A DNA stretch of 64,000 bases from Bacteroides fragilis (GTDB lineage Bacteria > Bacteroidota > Bacteroidia > Bacteroidales > Bacteroidaceae): assembly GCF_019583405.1 (NCBI RefSeq), contig NZ_SZUU01000001.1, forward strand, positions 496,001 through 560,000. Direction: 5' to 3'. The position numbers were made by a program, and so were the translations under genes. Below are positions 18,790-27,604 of the stretch, one piece after another (position 1 is the first letter of the stretch; the number at the start of each line of letters is the position of its first letter). A model generated the notes under the pieces. It saw only the letters and a program-made list of their open reading frames with translations. It did no database searches and was not told the origin of the DNA.

Positions 18790-19504
18790 CAATGGCTACA
18801 TTCAATGATTCTGAGGTCTCCCGTTCTTGAGGATAATTTGGAATGTATAACTTACGGTTTACCAGCTTTTCCACTTCAGTTCCAATACCATTTCCTTCAT
18901 TGCCCATTACTATTATTCCATTCTTTGACAAAGGCTGCTCATACATATTCTTTCCATCCAGAAAGGTGCCATATACCGGTATATTTCCCAGCACATGAAT
19001 CAACTCTGGCAATGCGATATAATGTACTTTTACTCTGGCAATGCCTCCCATGGTAGCTTGTATAGCTTTAGGGTTAAAAACATCAACAGTGTTTGGCGAA
19101 CAGAAAATGTGTTCAATACCAAACCAGTCCGCAAGACGAATGATTGTCCCAAGATTGCCGGGGTCTTGAATATCATCCAAAGCTAAGCATAAAGAGTTAC
19201 GAATAACTTCTGTATCGATCTCATACTTCGGTTGTTCAAACAATGCCAATACTTGTTGAGGGCTCTTCAACAAACTGGCACGAGACAAATCCTCAGGACT
19301 TACTTCAATTACCTCCATAGCCTTGACTGTAGAATGTTCTCTAAACCATTCCGAAGTGGCCGCCAGAAACTTACAGGGGAAATGTCCCAGTAAATCATCT
19401 ACCAATTTGGGACCTTCTGCCAGAAAGACTCTTTCTTCTTTCCTATTTTTTTTTAATTCCAGCGATCGGATATATTTAACTCTATTTTTACTTAATGTTC
19501 CCAT
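18743..19504 (-). CDS. TrmH/SpoU-family RNA 2'-O-ribose methyltransferase
   Basis: 253 residues. The three SPOUT motifs are clear: LDDIQDPGNLGTIIRLADWF (motif 1), GIIVMGNEGNGIG (motif 2) and IPNYPQERETSESLNVAIA (motif 3). An N-terminal substrate-binding domain of about 95 residues precedes the knot domain. It methylates a ribose 2'-OH in rRNA or tRNA using S-adenosylmethionine; the target base is not identifiable. Convergent with and overlapping the previous gene. Confidence 0.9.
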   Translation of the reverse strand: MGTLSKNRVKYIRSLELKKNRKEERVFLAEGPKLVDDLLGHFPCKFLAATSEWFREHSTVKAMEVIEVSPEDLSRASLLKSPQQVLALFEQPKYEIDTEVIRNSLCLALDDIQDPGNLGTIIRLADWFGIEHIFCSPNTVDVFNPKAIQATMGGIARVKVHYIALPELIHVLGNIPVYGTFLDGKNMYEQPLSKNGIIVMGNEGNGIGTEVEKLVNRKLYIPNYPQERETSESLNVAIATAIVCAEFRRQAAL

Positions 19505-19522
19505 CTAACTCTAATTTTACGG

Positions 19523-19530
19523 CAAAGCTA
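19523..19530 (-). promoter_or_regulatory. -7 element TAGCTTTG, TrmH-type gene
   Basis: TAnnTTTG match 19 bp before the minus-strand ATG at 19504. Confidence 0.55.
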
Positions 19531-19639
19531 TAAAGATATTCCCAATTAACTATTATACTTCTAATCCTTTTTGTGGTTTTATTTTCTTATCATTAACAAA
19601 CTTTATATTGATAAATATAAACTATCTACTTAAATTTAG

Positions 19640-19647
19640 TAGATTTG
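19640..19647 (+). promoter_or_regulatory. Possible -7 element TAGATTTG, TonB-C lipoprotein gene
   Basis: Consensus match in the 309-bp gap between divergent genes; if used, the leader would be about 190 nt. The rest of the gap shows no gene. Confidence 0.35.
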
Positions 19648-19843
19648 TAATATATCATTATATTGATATCCAGAACGAAGAAGATATGCCCAGACAGATA
19701 AAACACAATAAAGAAAGAAGAATAGTATCTTCTTTTAAAAATAAATAAGATCTGATTGGCTGCAGCAAATTCAGATATTAATCCTAATGTATAACCTTTA
19801 AAAACGAATTAAAATGTTGAACGAAAAAAGAACTCAAAAAATT

Positions 19844-20332
19844 ATGAAGAGCAAATTTCTGATATTTCTGCCGGTAGTAGCCATGTTGCTATTGTTTAGC
19901 AATTGCGGAAATAAAACAAGTAACGAGCAGGCTACTACCGAGATGAAAGACTCTGTAAGTGCCACACAATCTCTCAAAGAAGAAGCTGTACCGGACTCTG
20001 TAGCTATACTAAAAGACGTAGTGTATGATGTCGTTGATACTGCTCCTACATTTCCGGATGGAATGAAGGCATGCTTACAGTTTATTGCAAAGAACATCAA
20101 ATATCCGGCCCAAGCCATTGAAAACAAGGAAGAAGGTCAGGTAGTAGTTCAGTTTATTGTTTCTAAAAATGGTAAACTGCTTAACCCGATTGTTGTAAAA
20201 AGCATATCTCCGCTACTTGATGCCGAAGCTATCAGAGTGGTAAACTCAATGCCCGATTGGATTCCGGGAAAACACAAAGGTGAAAATGTAAACTCACGAT
20301 TTACACTTCCGGTCAGATTTAGACTTAAATGA
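19844..20332 (+). CDS. Lipoprotein with a TonB C-terminal domain
   Basis: About 162 residues from ATG 19844 (MKSKFLIF); an ATG at 19814 would add ten residues ahead of the signal sequence. A lipobox-like FSNC follows the hydrophobic stretch. The C-terminal 90 residues, from PTFPDGMKACLQFIAKNIKYP to FTLPVRFRLK, form a TonB-type alpha/beta domain. Without a membrane-spanning Pro-rich stem it is unlikely to energise receptors like TonB; similar domains occur in BlaR1-like and periplasmic proteins of Bacteroidetes. Confidence 0.82.
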   Translation: MKSKFLIFLPVVAMLLLFSNCGNKTSNEQATTEMKDSVSATQSLKEEAVPDSVAILKDVVYDVVDTAPTFPDGMKACLQFIAKNIKYPAQAIENKEEGQVVVQFIVSKNGKLLNPIVVKSISPLLDAEAIRVVNSMPDWIPGKHKGENVNSRFTLPVRFRLK

Positions 20333-20345
20333 TGTAATCATCTAT

Positions 20346-20385
20346 AAAAATGCTGGAAAAGTAGAAATGCTCTTCCGGCATTTTT
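20346..20385 (+). terminator. Terminator after the TonB-C lipoprotein gene
   Basis: 13-bp stem (aaaaatgctggaa / ttccggcattttt) with one wobble pair and a T-rich end, 13 bp after the stop codon. Confidence 0.82.
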
Positions 20386-20410
20386 ATTTCCCCAAACAAA
20401 AAATATGGTT

Positions 20411-20418
20411 TATATTTG
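20411..20418 (+). promoter_or_regulatory. -7 element TATATTTG, tamL-like gene
   Basis: TAnnTTTG match 34 bp before the ATG at 20453. Confidence 0.55.
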
Positions 20419-20452
20419 TAACCTATTTGGCGTAATCTATTAAAAACCGTAT

Positions 20453-22765
20453 ATGAAGAAAGGGGTTCTTTACACGATTCTTCTTTATTTTGTTTTGTCA
20501 CTGGCTTCGTGTTCTGCCACTAAGTTTGTGCCGGAGGGTTCTTATTTGTTGGATGAAGTAAAAATACATACTGATAATAAAGATATAAAACCGTCGGACA
20601 TGCGACTTTATGTACGACAGAATCCTAACTCGAAATGGTTCAGCGCAGTCAAGACTCAACTGTATGTGTATAATTGGTCCGGAAGGGATTCTACGAAATG
20701 GCTCAATAAATTCTTGCGCAAGATAGGAGATGCTCCGGTTATCTATAATGAAGCCGATGCTATCCGTTCGCAAGAAGAAATTGCAAAAGCAGTGCAGAAT
20801 CTCGGCTATATGGGAGCTACCGTAAAAAGAACCACAAAAACTAAAAAGAAAAAGCTAAAATTGTTTTATGAAATCAATTCAGGCAAACCTTATACTGTAC
20901 GCACACTGAAGTATGATATTTCTGATAAGAAAATAGCCGAATATCTTCAAAATGATTCTACAAAATCAATGTTGAAAGAAGGAATGCTTTTCGATGTAAA
21001 CACACTTGATGCGGAACGGCAACGTATTACAGACTACTTATTGTGCAACGGTTATTATAAATTTAATAAGGATTATATTACTTATACGGCAGATACTGCC
21101 CGCAATACCTATCAAGTAGATTTGACTTTACATCTGTTGCCCTATAAAGCTTATGTTGGTGACGTTCCTAAAGAACATCCTCAGTACAAGATCAACAAAA
21201 TCAATTTTATTACTGATTATGATGTCTTGCAATCATCAGCTCTGAGCAGTATTGAAATTAATGACTCTCTGCATTATAACGGATTTCCGATCTATTATAA
21301 AGACCAACTGTATTTGCGTCCTAAAATGCTGGTAGATAACCTAAGATTCACCTCCGGAGATTTATATGATGAACGTAACGTACAAAAGACCTATACTTCT
21401 TTTGGGAGGCTTTCAGCTCTCAAGTATACTAACATTCGTTTTTTTGAGACACAAAATGACGATAGTACCAGACTGAATTGCTATGTAATGTTAACCAAAA
21501 GCAAGCATAAATCCGTTTCTTTTGAGTTGGAAGGTACTAATTCGGCAGGTGATTTGGGAGCTGCCGCATCCGTTTCTTTCCAACATAGAAATTTATTTCG
21601 CGGTTCAGAAACTTTCATGGTAAAATTCCGAGGAGCTTATGAGGCCATATCCGGATTACAGCCGGGATATAAAAACCATAATTATACTGAATACGGAGTT
21701 GAAACAAGTATCAATTTCCCCAGTTTCTTATTTCCCTTTCTGACTTCTGACTTTAAACGGCGAATAAAAGCAACGACAGAGTTCGGACTACAATACAATT
21801 ATCAATTACGCCCCGAATTCTCCCGTACCATTGCTTCAGCTTCATGGAGCTACAAATGGATGCAAAAACAAAAGATTCAACACCGCATCGATTTATTGGA
21901 TATCAGCTACCTTTACCTTCCCTGGATTTCTCCTCAATTCCAGGAAGACTATATTGATAAGGACAAAGACAACTATATCCTCAGATATAATTATGAAAAT
22001 CGTCTTATTGTACGTATGGGATATACTTATAACTATAATAGTGCAGGAGGAACCCTTGTCAATAATACGATAACTTCTAATTCTTATTCCATACGGGCAG
22101 GCTTCGAATCTGCAGGCAACATTCTTTACGGAGTCTCTAAAATGATTAATATGAGAAAGAATAAAGATGGGGAATATGCTATTTTAGGTATACCTTATGC
22201 ACAATATCTGAAAGGTGACTTTGATTTTGCCAAGAATATTATAATCGATCATCGCAATTCGCTTGCGTTTCATGCGCGGATAGGAGTTGCTGTACCTTAT
22301 GGAAATGCCAAGGTAGTTCCTTTTGAGAAACGTTACTTCTCAGGAGGCGCCAACAGTGTAAGAGGATGGTCTGTACGTAATTTAGGACCGGGCTCTTTTG
22401 CCGGCGATGGAAATTTCATGAATCAGTCCGGAGATATCAAATTGGATGCAAGCATTGAATACCGGACACGTCTGTTTTGGAAGTTCCGCGGAGCGGCATT
22501 TATCGATGCAGGCAATATATGGACTATCCGTGAATATGAAAACCAGCCGGGAGGAGCTTTTGAATTCGACAAGTTCTATAAGCAAATCGCAGTGGCTTAT
22601 GGATTAGGGCTCAGACTGGACCTTGACTTTTTTGTGCTTCGTTTTGACGGAGGTATGAAAGCTGTAAATCCTAAATATAAGAAAACAAAAGAACGTTATC
22701 CTATTATTCATCCCAAATTTAGCCGTGATTTTGCATTTCATTTTGCTGTAGGCTATCCATTCTGA
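20453..22765 (+). CDS. tamL: TamL-type outer-membrane Omp85 lipoprotein
   Basis: 770 residues. The signal sequence ends in a lipobox (LASC), so the N-terminus is lipid-anchored, the hallmark of TamL, the Bacteroidetes variant of TamA. POTRA-like domains occupy roughly residues 25-350. The C-terminal 400 residues form the Omp85 barrel, with the lid-lock-type motif near KRYFSGGANSVRGWSVRNLGP and a terminal Phe (FHFAVGYPF). It works with a TamB-like protein in outer-membrane assembly or lipid transport; no tamB is adjacent here. Confidence 0.88.
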   Translation: MKKGVLYTILLYFVLSLASCSATKFVPEGSYLLDEVKIHTDNKDIKPSDMRLYVRQNPNSKWFSAVKTQLYVYNWSGRDSTKWLNKFLRKIGDAPVIYNEADAIRSQEEIAKAVQNLGYMGATVKRTTKTKKKKLKLFYEINSGKPYTVRTLKYDISDKKIAEYLQNDSTKSMLKEGMLFDVNTLDAERQRITDYLLCNGYYKFNKDYITYTADTARNTYQVDLTLHLLPYKAYVGDVPKEHPQYKINKINFITDYDVLQSSALSSIEINDSLHYNGFPIYYKDQLYLRPKMLVDNLRFTSGDLYDERNVQKTYTSFGRLSALKYTNIRFFETQNDDSTRLNCYVMLTKSKHKSVSFELEGTNSAGDLGAAASVSFQHRNLFRGSETFMVKFRGAYEAISGLQPGYKNHNYTEYGVETSINFPSFLFPFLTSDFKRRIKATTEFGLQYNYQLRPEFSRTIASASWSYKWMQKQKIQHRIDLLDISYLYLPWISPQFQEDYIDKDKDNYILRYNYENRLIVRMGYTYNYNSAGGTLVNNTITSNSYSIRAGFESAGNILYGVSKMINMRKNKDGEYAILGIPYAQYLKGDFDFAKNIIIDHRNSLAFHARIGVAVPYGNAKVVPFEKRYFSGGANSVRGWSVRNLGPGSFAGDGNFMNQSGDIKLDASIEYRTRLFWKFRGAAFIDAGNIWTIREYENQPGGAFEFDKFYKQIAVAYGLGLRLDLDFFVLRFDGGMKAVNPKYKKTKERYPIIHPKFSRDFAFHFAVGYPF

Positions 22766-22788
22766 TTCTATTAGGAATGGGAATAAAA

Positions 22789-22824
22789 AAAGATGAAACT
22801 GACTCTAAGAGTGGTTTCATCTTT
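22789..22824 (+). terminator. Bidirectional terminator after tamL
   Basis: 11-bp stem (aaagatgaaac / gtttcatcttt) followed by a T-rich run; sits 23 bp after tamL and 22 bp from the end of the convergent DUF3332 gene. Confidence 0.82.
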
Positions 22825-22846
22825 ATCTTTATAGTTATTTCGATAA

Positions 22847-23401
22847 TCAACGTGCTGCAAAAAGCAATCCGCCCATTGTAGCCTGACGTGCAGCCATCAT
22901 ACCTTGTGCATCAAGAGTTACGTTCATCTTTTCTCCATTCGGTAAATTCATTTCAGCAGTACCGTCATTGTTCATTTTCAACAATTCCGTGCTTACTCCG
23001 TCAGCTACAACATTCCAAGTGTTTGCTTCTTTGTTATAAATCAACTCCATAGCTGAATTTTCACCTTCTTTAGTGATAGAATAACCATTCTCAAGGGTCT
23101 TTACCAGATAATCTCCGTTCTCACCCTTTACTTTCTTCACATCACCTACATTAGCCATAGGATTGGTACCACTCCAGAATTCGATTGAGTTAATGACCAA
23201 TGCATCTGCCAGATAAGCGACACCATATACCGGAACGATATTTAAAGCAAGGAAAACAAGTTCATTTACAAATTTTGTACCAATGGACTGATTCCATGAC
23301 GAAATACGATTGAACAATCCGAATGATCCTACACATGAACTAAACAGGATAGTACCACTGAGAAAAATGGCAGCAACCAAAGTTAATCTGTTCTTTTTCA
23401 T
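22847..23401 (-). CDS. DUF3332 lipoprotein
   Basis: About 184 residues from ATG 23401 (MKKNRLTLVAA); the longer frame from 23443 adds an unlikely 14-residue leader. Signal sequence with lipobox FSSC, then a hydrophobic stretch (FVNELVFLALNIVPVYGVAYLADALVIN) and a beta-rich C-terminal domain. The pattern, with NxIEFWSGxNP, matches DUF3332, small lipoproteins of unknown role in many bacteria. Monocistronic. Confidence 0.8.
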   Translation of the reverse strand: MKKNRLTLVAAIFLSGTILFSSCVGSFGLFNRISSWNQSIGTKFVNELVFLALNIVPVYGVAYLADALVINSIEFWSGTNPMANVGDVKKVKGENGDYLVKTLENGYSITKEGENSAMELIYNKEANTWNVVADGVSTELLKMNNDGTAEMNLPNGEKMNVTLDAQGMMAARQATMGGLLFAAR

Positions 23402-23522
23402 ACTAATTTTTTTATTTGTTATTAGGTTAATATTATGGATCATTTATATAAAAACGATCCTATTATAGTCTGCAAATATACTCTTTTTAGCTAAAGAGAA
23501 CAAATTTAGGTTACTTTTCTGC

Positions 23523-23960
23523 TTACATTTTCCTTTTGTTTCGGAGTTGCCGGCCTATCATATAATCGACAGAATATTTCCCCGGTCCGCTTATATACAT
23601 CAAAATAAAAACAATCAAATATACTAATGCCAATTCTTTCATTGCAAATGCATCATTTGCATGAATAACAAAGAATGCAATTCCCATAGTAAAGATCATT
23701 GGAATCATGGCCAACCTGTAAAGAAAACCTATAATAAAGGCCATCGAACATACTAACTCTGCAAAAATGGCCAACCCCAAGGAGAGGGGAGAACCTAATC
23801 CCAACGGATCAGGAAAAGATGTGGAAAGTTCCTGAAAATTACTCCATTTTTGTATGCCATGATTCATTAACAATAATCCAAACGAGATTCTTAGAATCAG
23901 CAGGAATGCAGACGCTCCCATACTGTCTGGTTTAAGAGGGAATAAAAATTTGTAAATCAT
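23523..23960 (-). CDS. DoxX-family membrane protein
   Basis: 145 residues, four membrane helices. LLILRISFGLLLMNHGIQKW and PDPLGLGSPLSLGLAIFAELVCS are typical DoxX segments. The family covers small quinone-associated or redox-linked membrane proteins; the function here is open. No partner gene is adjacent. Confidence 0.85.
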   Translation of the reverse strand: MIYKFLFPLKPDSMGASAFLLILRISFGLLLMNHGIQKWSNFQELSTSFPDPLGLGSPLSLGLAIFAELVCSMAFIIGFLYRLAMIPMIFTMGIAFFVIHANDAFAMKELALVYLIVFILMYISGPGKYSVDYMIGRQLRNKRKM

Positions 23961-24133
23961 AAGTTTATATTTTTAGATTTTATAATAAAAACAACTATCC
24001 GTTTTGTATTGTTTACTTGATACAGATCAAATAATAGCCAAATCCCTCCTAAAAAGCAACATCAAAATACAACTCATGAATTATCATTTTTGTTATATCG
24101 GTGAATGACAACTAAAATGAAAGGAATGTGATC

Positions 24134-24223
24134 ATGAAAAAAATAAGTAAGTTTTTGAAAGGCTGTCTGGAAGAGATTGGCAGAAATATTCTTAAAGAAT
24201 ATGGTTACTCTGATGACAAATAA
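24134..24223 (+). CDS. Possible small protein (29 aa)
   Basis: MKKISKFLKGCLEEIG opens a short amphipathic peptide. It overlaps the next 26-codon frame (24213-24293) by 11 bp in an ATGA-like arrangement, which would be unusual for random noise, but no homologue is known to me and no promoter is clear. Low confidence. Confidence 0.25.
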   Translation: MKKISKFLKGCLEEIGRNILKEYGYSDDK

Positions 24224-24366
24224 ATCTCTTACAGATGTTATTATTGGGGAAATAGATCGTATTCTCAAGAACAATACATTTATTTTCATCTGAATATGCA
24301 AAAAAATGTAATATGAACATCTTTTCGAAATCCAACCTGTTATATTAGCATTAAAATATAGGGATT

Positions 24367-24465
24367 ATGGAATATATAATTATTTATATAGCTTTTTTGC
24401 TTATCACGTGGGCATTTATCATGAAAAGTATACATGATGCGCCGGAAATGGAGGATACAGAATAA
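24367..24465 (+). CDS. Possible single-pass small membrane protein (32 aa)
   Basis: A hydrophobic N-terminal helix (EYIIIYIAFLLITWAFIM) is followed by an acidic tail (DAPEMEDTE). A hairpin resembling a terminator (24481-24514) follows directly, which supports a real transcription unit. The residue pattern is that of small inner-membrane proteins; function unknown. Confidence 0.4.
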   Translation: MEYIIIYIAFLLITWAFIMKSIHDAPEMEDTE

Positions 24466-24480
24466 TCCTCTAAATGAAAG

Positions 24481-24514
24481 AGGATTAATACTTTATATAG
24501 TATAAATCCTCCTT
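24481..24514. terminator. Terminator between the 32-aa ORF and the convergent gene
   Basis: 12-bp stem with one mismatch (aggattaatact / agtataaatcct) next to a T-rich run; can serve both the small ORF and the minus-strand gene ending at 24522. Confidence 0.65.
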
Positions 24515-24521
24515 CATTTTT

Positions 24522-25049
24522 TTATTTACTATTACTTTCCGAAGAAGGAGCAATGTAATCTTCTTTAATGAATTCGTCATACACCTTTTTCGGATGATCA
24601 AACGGAGCTACACCAGTACGATTTTCATTGAAATTTTCACGTCTGAATTTTTTCAGCTTAAGATTATCCTCAGCATATTCCCTGAGTTTTTTCTTTTCAT
24701 GCCCATACAATGAACTATCCAAAACTTCCGAATCCAATAAACTCTCTTTAGGAGTTATAGACGGCAACAAGTTTTGTTCTAATAACCCACGATAAGCACC
24801 ATTGTACTCACACCACACACAATCTCCCAATAAAAACAGCCGATAAGTATATCTTGACCAAGCTGTTTTAATAGTAACCTCACGAGAGTAAATCTCCACA
24901 GTTGCCTCCGAATCGAATGCCCGATCACGGATTACGACTAATTTCCTACCTGAAATATCTTCCTTGATAAGGGTCGTCCATCTTTCGGAATTCAGAATTT
25001 CCCCGATAATTTCAGGTAACTTTTCCTTAATTTCAAATTGTATTCTCAT
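24522..25049 (-). CDS. Hypothetical protein
   Basis: 175 residues, soluble, no signal peptide. The first 95 residues look like a compact alpha/beta domain (IREIGEILNSERWTTL-type start, WSRYTYRLFLLGDCVWCEYNG); the rest is charged and helical, ending in a Ser/Asn tail. I do not recognise a family. It stands alone, at the edge of the accessory pocket around the tRNA-Lys genes. Confidence 0.6.
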   Translation of the reverse strand: MRIQFEIKEKLPEIIGEILNSERWTTLIKEDISGRKLVVIRDRAFDSEATVEIYSREVTIKTAWSRYTYRLFLLGDCVWCEYNGAYRGLLEQNLLPSITPKESLLDSEVLDSSLYGHEKKKLREYAEDNLKLKKFRRENFNENRTGVAPFDHPKKVYDEFIKEDYIAPSSESNSK

Positions 25050-25395
25050 ATCATTCGCCTGTGGGCCAGGACTTATTAATTACCCCCAATTATATCTACT
25101 TTCTAAAGATAGTAAGTTTCGATAACAAAAACAAAATAAAATTCATTTTTTTCCAGTCTTTTTGCCATAATTATCTATCTATTTACTATCAAATACCTAA
25201 AAATCAATATCCTATCAATTCCACATATGATTTTCAATACAAAAGGAATTATTATGAAAGAGGAACTGATTTCAATACAAGAAAACCAATTTGCGCCAAT
25301 CTTTCTTCACTTGCTAACTGACGATGGCATCAGTATGTCTGATTCCGGTTTAGTATGAGTACAATGCAATTGTTGGCTTTCTGATTATTCTATAC

Positions 25396-25519
25396 TTGAC
25401 CACAAGCGCAGCAAACAAGGCCTTCAACACAAAGATTAAAGCCTTTAAGCACAACCAACTTAGGGGTAATAAGGGACGCTGTATCCTTTCTATTCAGAAC
25501 CTCGAAATTTATATATTGA
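25396..25519 (+). pseudogene. Decayed transposase C-terminus (ISL3-like)
   Basis: Translation from 25396 gives TTSAANKAFNTKIKAFK, which resembles the C-terminal AAESFNxKIKAFR motif of ISL3-like transposases. After about 25460 the match continues only in another frame (RGVIRDAVSFLFRTSKF, then stop at 25517-25519). The fragment therefore carries a frameshift and lacks the rest of the transposase. The 25050-25395 stretch upstream shows only weak short ORFs, for example 25254-25358, that may belong to the same relic. Confidence 0.55.
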
Positions 25520-25576
25520 TAAAACTATCCTTCAGAATTTAGGTATGGATCCACTATTATTAGAATAGTTAAAAAG

Positions 25577-25611
25577 AAAAAGCTCTGAATATGAGTGATT
25601 TTCAGAGCTTT
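25577..25611 (-). terminator. Terminator of the left tRNA-Lys gene
   Basis: 12-bp stem (aaaagctctgaa / ttcagagctttt) with an 11-nt loop, followed on the minus strand by a T-rich run. Confidence 0.8.
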
Positions 25612-25634
25612 TATTTGATTTACTTTTTTATTTG

Positions 25635-25707
25635 TACACCCTCAGGGACTCGAACCCTGGACCCATTGATTAAGAGTCAATTGCTCTACCAGCTGAGCTA
25701 AGAGTGC
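25635..25707 (-). tRNA. tRNA-Lys (anticodon CTT), left copy
   Basis: 73 nt without an encoded CCA end. Acceptor arms GCACTCT / AGGGTGT, anticodon loop CTCTTAA with CTT, T-loop GTTCGAGTC are all intact. A consensus promoter element (TACCTTTG on the minus strand, 25738-25745) lies about 31 bp upstream. The whole 73-nt gene is identical to the copy at 30716-30788. Confidence 0.95.
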
Positions 25708-26228
25708 ATTGTTATCAAGCGTTCTTGATTTCGGGTGCAAAGGTAAACCTTTATTTTTAAATAGCAAATTTTCAAGAGACTTTTTTATACGGAATAATGT
25801 CTTTTATTCCGTATAAAGAATAAACTGTTGTTTTTAAGTATCAAGTTGCAAATAATCACACAAAACAAACGAGCTCATTCACAATAATGTATAGCAAAAG
25901 AGAAATTTTCAGATCAATATTTAGTAAAAAACAAATTATACTTTGAATAAAGAAAAATATTCTAAGGAGTTTTTTAGATAAGCTTTATAATGATCTCTAT
26001 CGAATAATTCACGTAAACTATTATAATTCAAAAGATATGGATATAATATTTTATAAGATCCACTATGCTGATAATTTTCCACATCAATTTTATTACATTA
26101 ATATTATAATATTTCAAGCGGTTGGGCATACCATTATATCAATAATTTATAATATCCATTTCATCTATATTTCTTTTGATGTATTTTTGTAGTCGAAATA
26201 AACAGCAAAACTAAAAATCTAATAACGA
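25708..26228. other. AT-rich intergenic region
   Basis: About 520 bp with no convincing ORF. It contains the tRNA promoter at its left end and a TATTTTTG motif at 26182-26189 that could be the -7 element of the porin gene. Otherwise nothing is recognised. Confidence 0.5.
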
Positions 26229-27371
26229 ATGAATTTATATTTAAAACACACCTTATTTTATCTATTAGGTATATCTTACGCTTTGATATCTTCAGCACAG
26301 TCTAATCCGGATAAACTACAATGTAAAGTGACAGGACGCATGCTTCTGGATGGCGGTGTTTATCTCAAGAATGATAATAATTTTGGTAATGGAGTTGAAT
26401 TCAGTGATCTTCGGATAGGTGCAAAAGTCGCATATCAAAATTGGGATATGAAACTTGAAATAGGCTATACCGGCAATAAAGCGACAATAAAAGATGCTTT
26501 TGCAAAGTACACATACAAGAACCACTCTATACAAGTCGGACAATTCTACGAACCGTTTAGTTTAGAAATGATGTGCAGCACTTTCGACATTCGCTTTAAT
26601 CAATCTCCAGGAGCTGTTCTTGCATTAACAAACGGCAGACGAATGGGAATCACTTATAGTTATCGAAACAAACGTCATTATATGTCAGGAGGGGCATTCA
26701 TGGATAATGAAGTCAACAACCTAAAAAAAGCGTCACATGGATATGCTTTGGATGGCAGGGTAGTATATCGTCCGGTTTTTGATAGCAAGAAACTTATTCA
26801 TATAGGTTTTGCGGCCAATTACCGCACCCCTAACGAATCCTTAAATGAAGAAGATAAAAACATATTTATCTATAAATCTCCTGGTGTGAGTACGATTGAT
26901 AACCGAAATATTGCAATGGCTACTATTGATCATGCAGCGTATCAGATAAAATTTGGCACAGAACTACTGGTTTATTATCACCGTTTCTGCCTGCAAAGTG
27001 AATATATATGTGCTCATGTGGAACGAGACAATGCTTTTAAGAACTATGTGGCACAAGGAGCCTACCTTCAGTGCTCTTGGCTTTTATCCGGAGAAACTTA
27101 TCTGTACGATGAATCTGTTGCATGTGCCGGTCGTCCGGAAGGAAAAAGTCTGGAGGTTTGTTCACGATTTAACTATTTGACACTCAATGATGAGGATGCC
27201 GCCATTTGGGGAGGAGAACAAAAAGATATCTCCATCGGACTCAACTATTATATTAATAAATATATAGGTATAAAATTAAACTATAGCTATCTGATGCCCG
27301 GAGCCAGTATAAAAGAGATCAGCCGCAAAAACTTTAGTGTTTTTCAAGGACGATTTCAATTCATTTTTTAA
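26229..27371 (+). CDS. Phosphate-selective porin-like outer-membrane protein (OprO/OprP type)
   Basis: 380 residues with a signal peptide (YLLGISYALISSAQ). A beta-barrel of alternating residues follows, with GRMLLDGGVYL, the FEDAFAKYTYKNHSIQVGQFYEPFSLE-type N-terminal segment, and a C-terminal Phe (GRFQFIF). This matches phosphate-selective porins O and P. In Bacteroidetes such porins may transport phosphate or other anions. It lies between the two tRNA-Lys genes, so may be accessory rather than core. Confidence 0.8.
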   Translation: MNLYLKHTLFYLLGISYALISSAQSNPDKLQCKVTGRMLLDGGVYLKNDNNFGNGVEFSDLRIGAKVAYQNWDMKLEIGYTGNKATIKDAFAKYTYKNHSIQVGQFYEPFSLEMMCSTFDIRFNQSPGAVLALTNGRRMGITYSYRNKRHYMSGGAFMDNEVNNLKKASHGYALDGRVVYRPVFDSKKLIHIGFAANYRTPNESLNEEDKNIFIYKSPGVSTIDNRNIAMATIDHAAYQIKFGTELLVYYHRFCLQSEYICAHVERDNAFKNYVAQGAYLQCSWLLSGETYLYDESVACAGRPEGKSLEVCSRFNYLTLNDEDAAIWGGEQKDISIGLNYYINKYIGIKLNYSYLMPGASIKEISRKNFSVFQGRFQFIF

Positions 27372-27604
27372 TTGGCTATTGCTTCTATCCTCTGATCATA
27401 TTTCCTATTGTAATCCTATAGAGGCTGGATCACCATTTGCGCTTCTTTACCGATGATAATTCGGGATATTCAGTAAATGTCCGTATTTCTTATAAATTAA
27501 GAGAACAGTTTTACTTTACGTGAGCTTTTCTCTTAATTTTTTCCTGTAAAGTCTCCAGTCTTCTATCTTTTTTATAGAATATTATTTACATATTCTTATA
27601 TTTT

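Noticed and set aside
24213..24293. 26-codon ORF overlapping the 29-codon ORF
   Set aside because: Too short, no promoter or homologous motif; mentioned only with the 24134-24223 entry.
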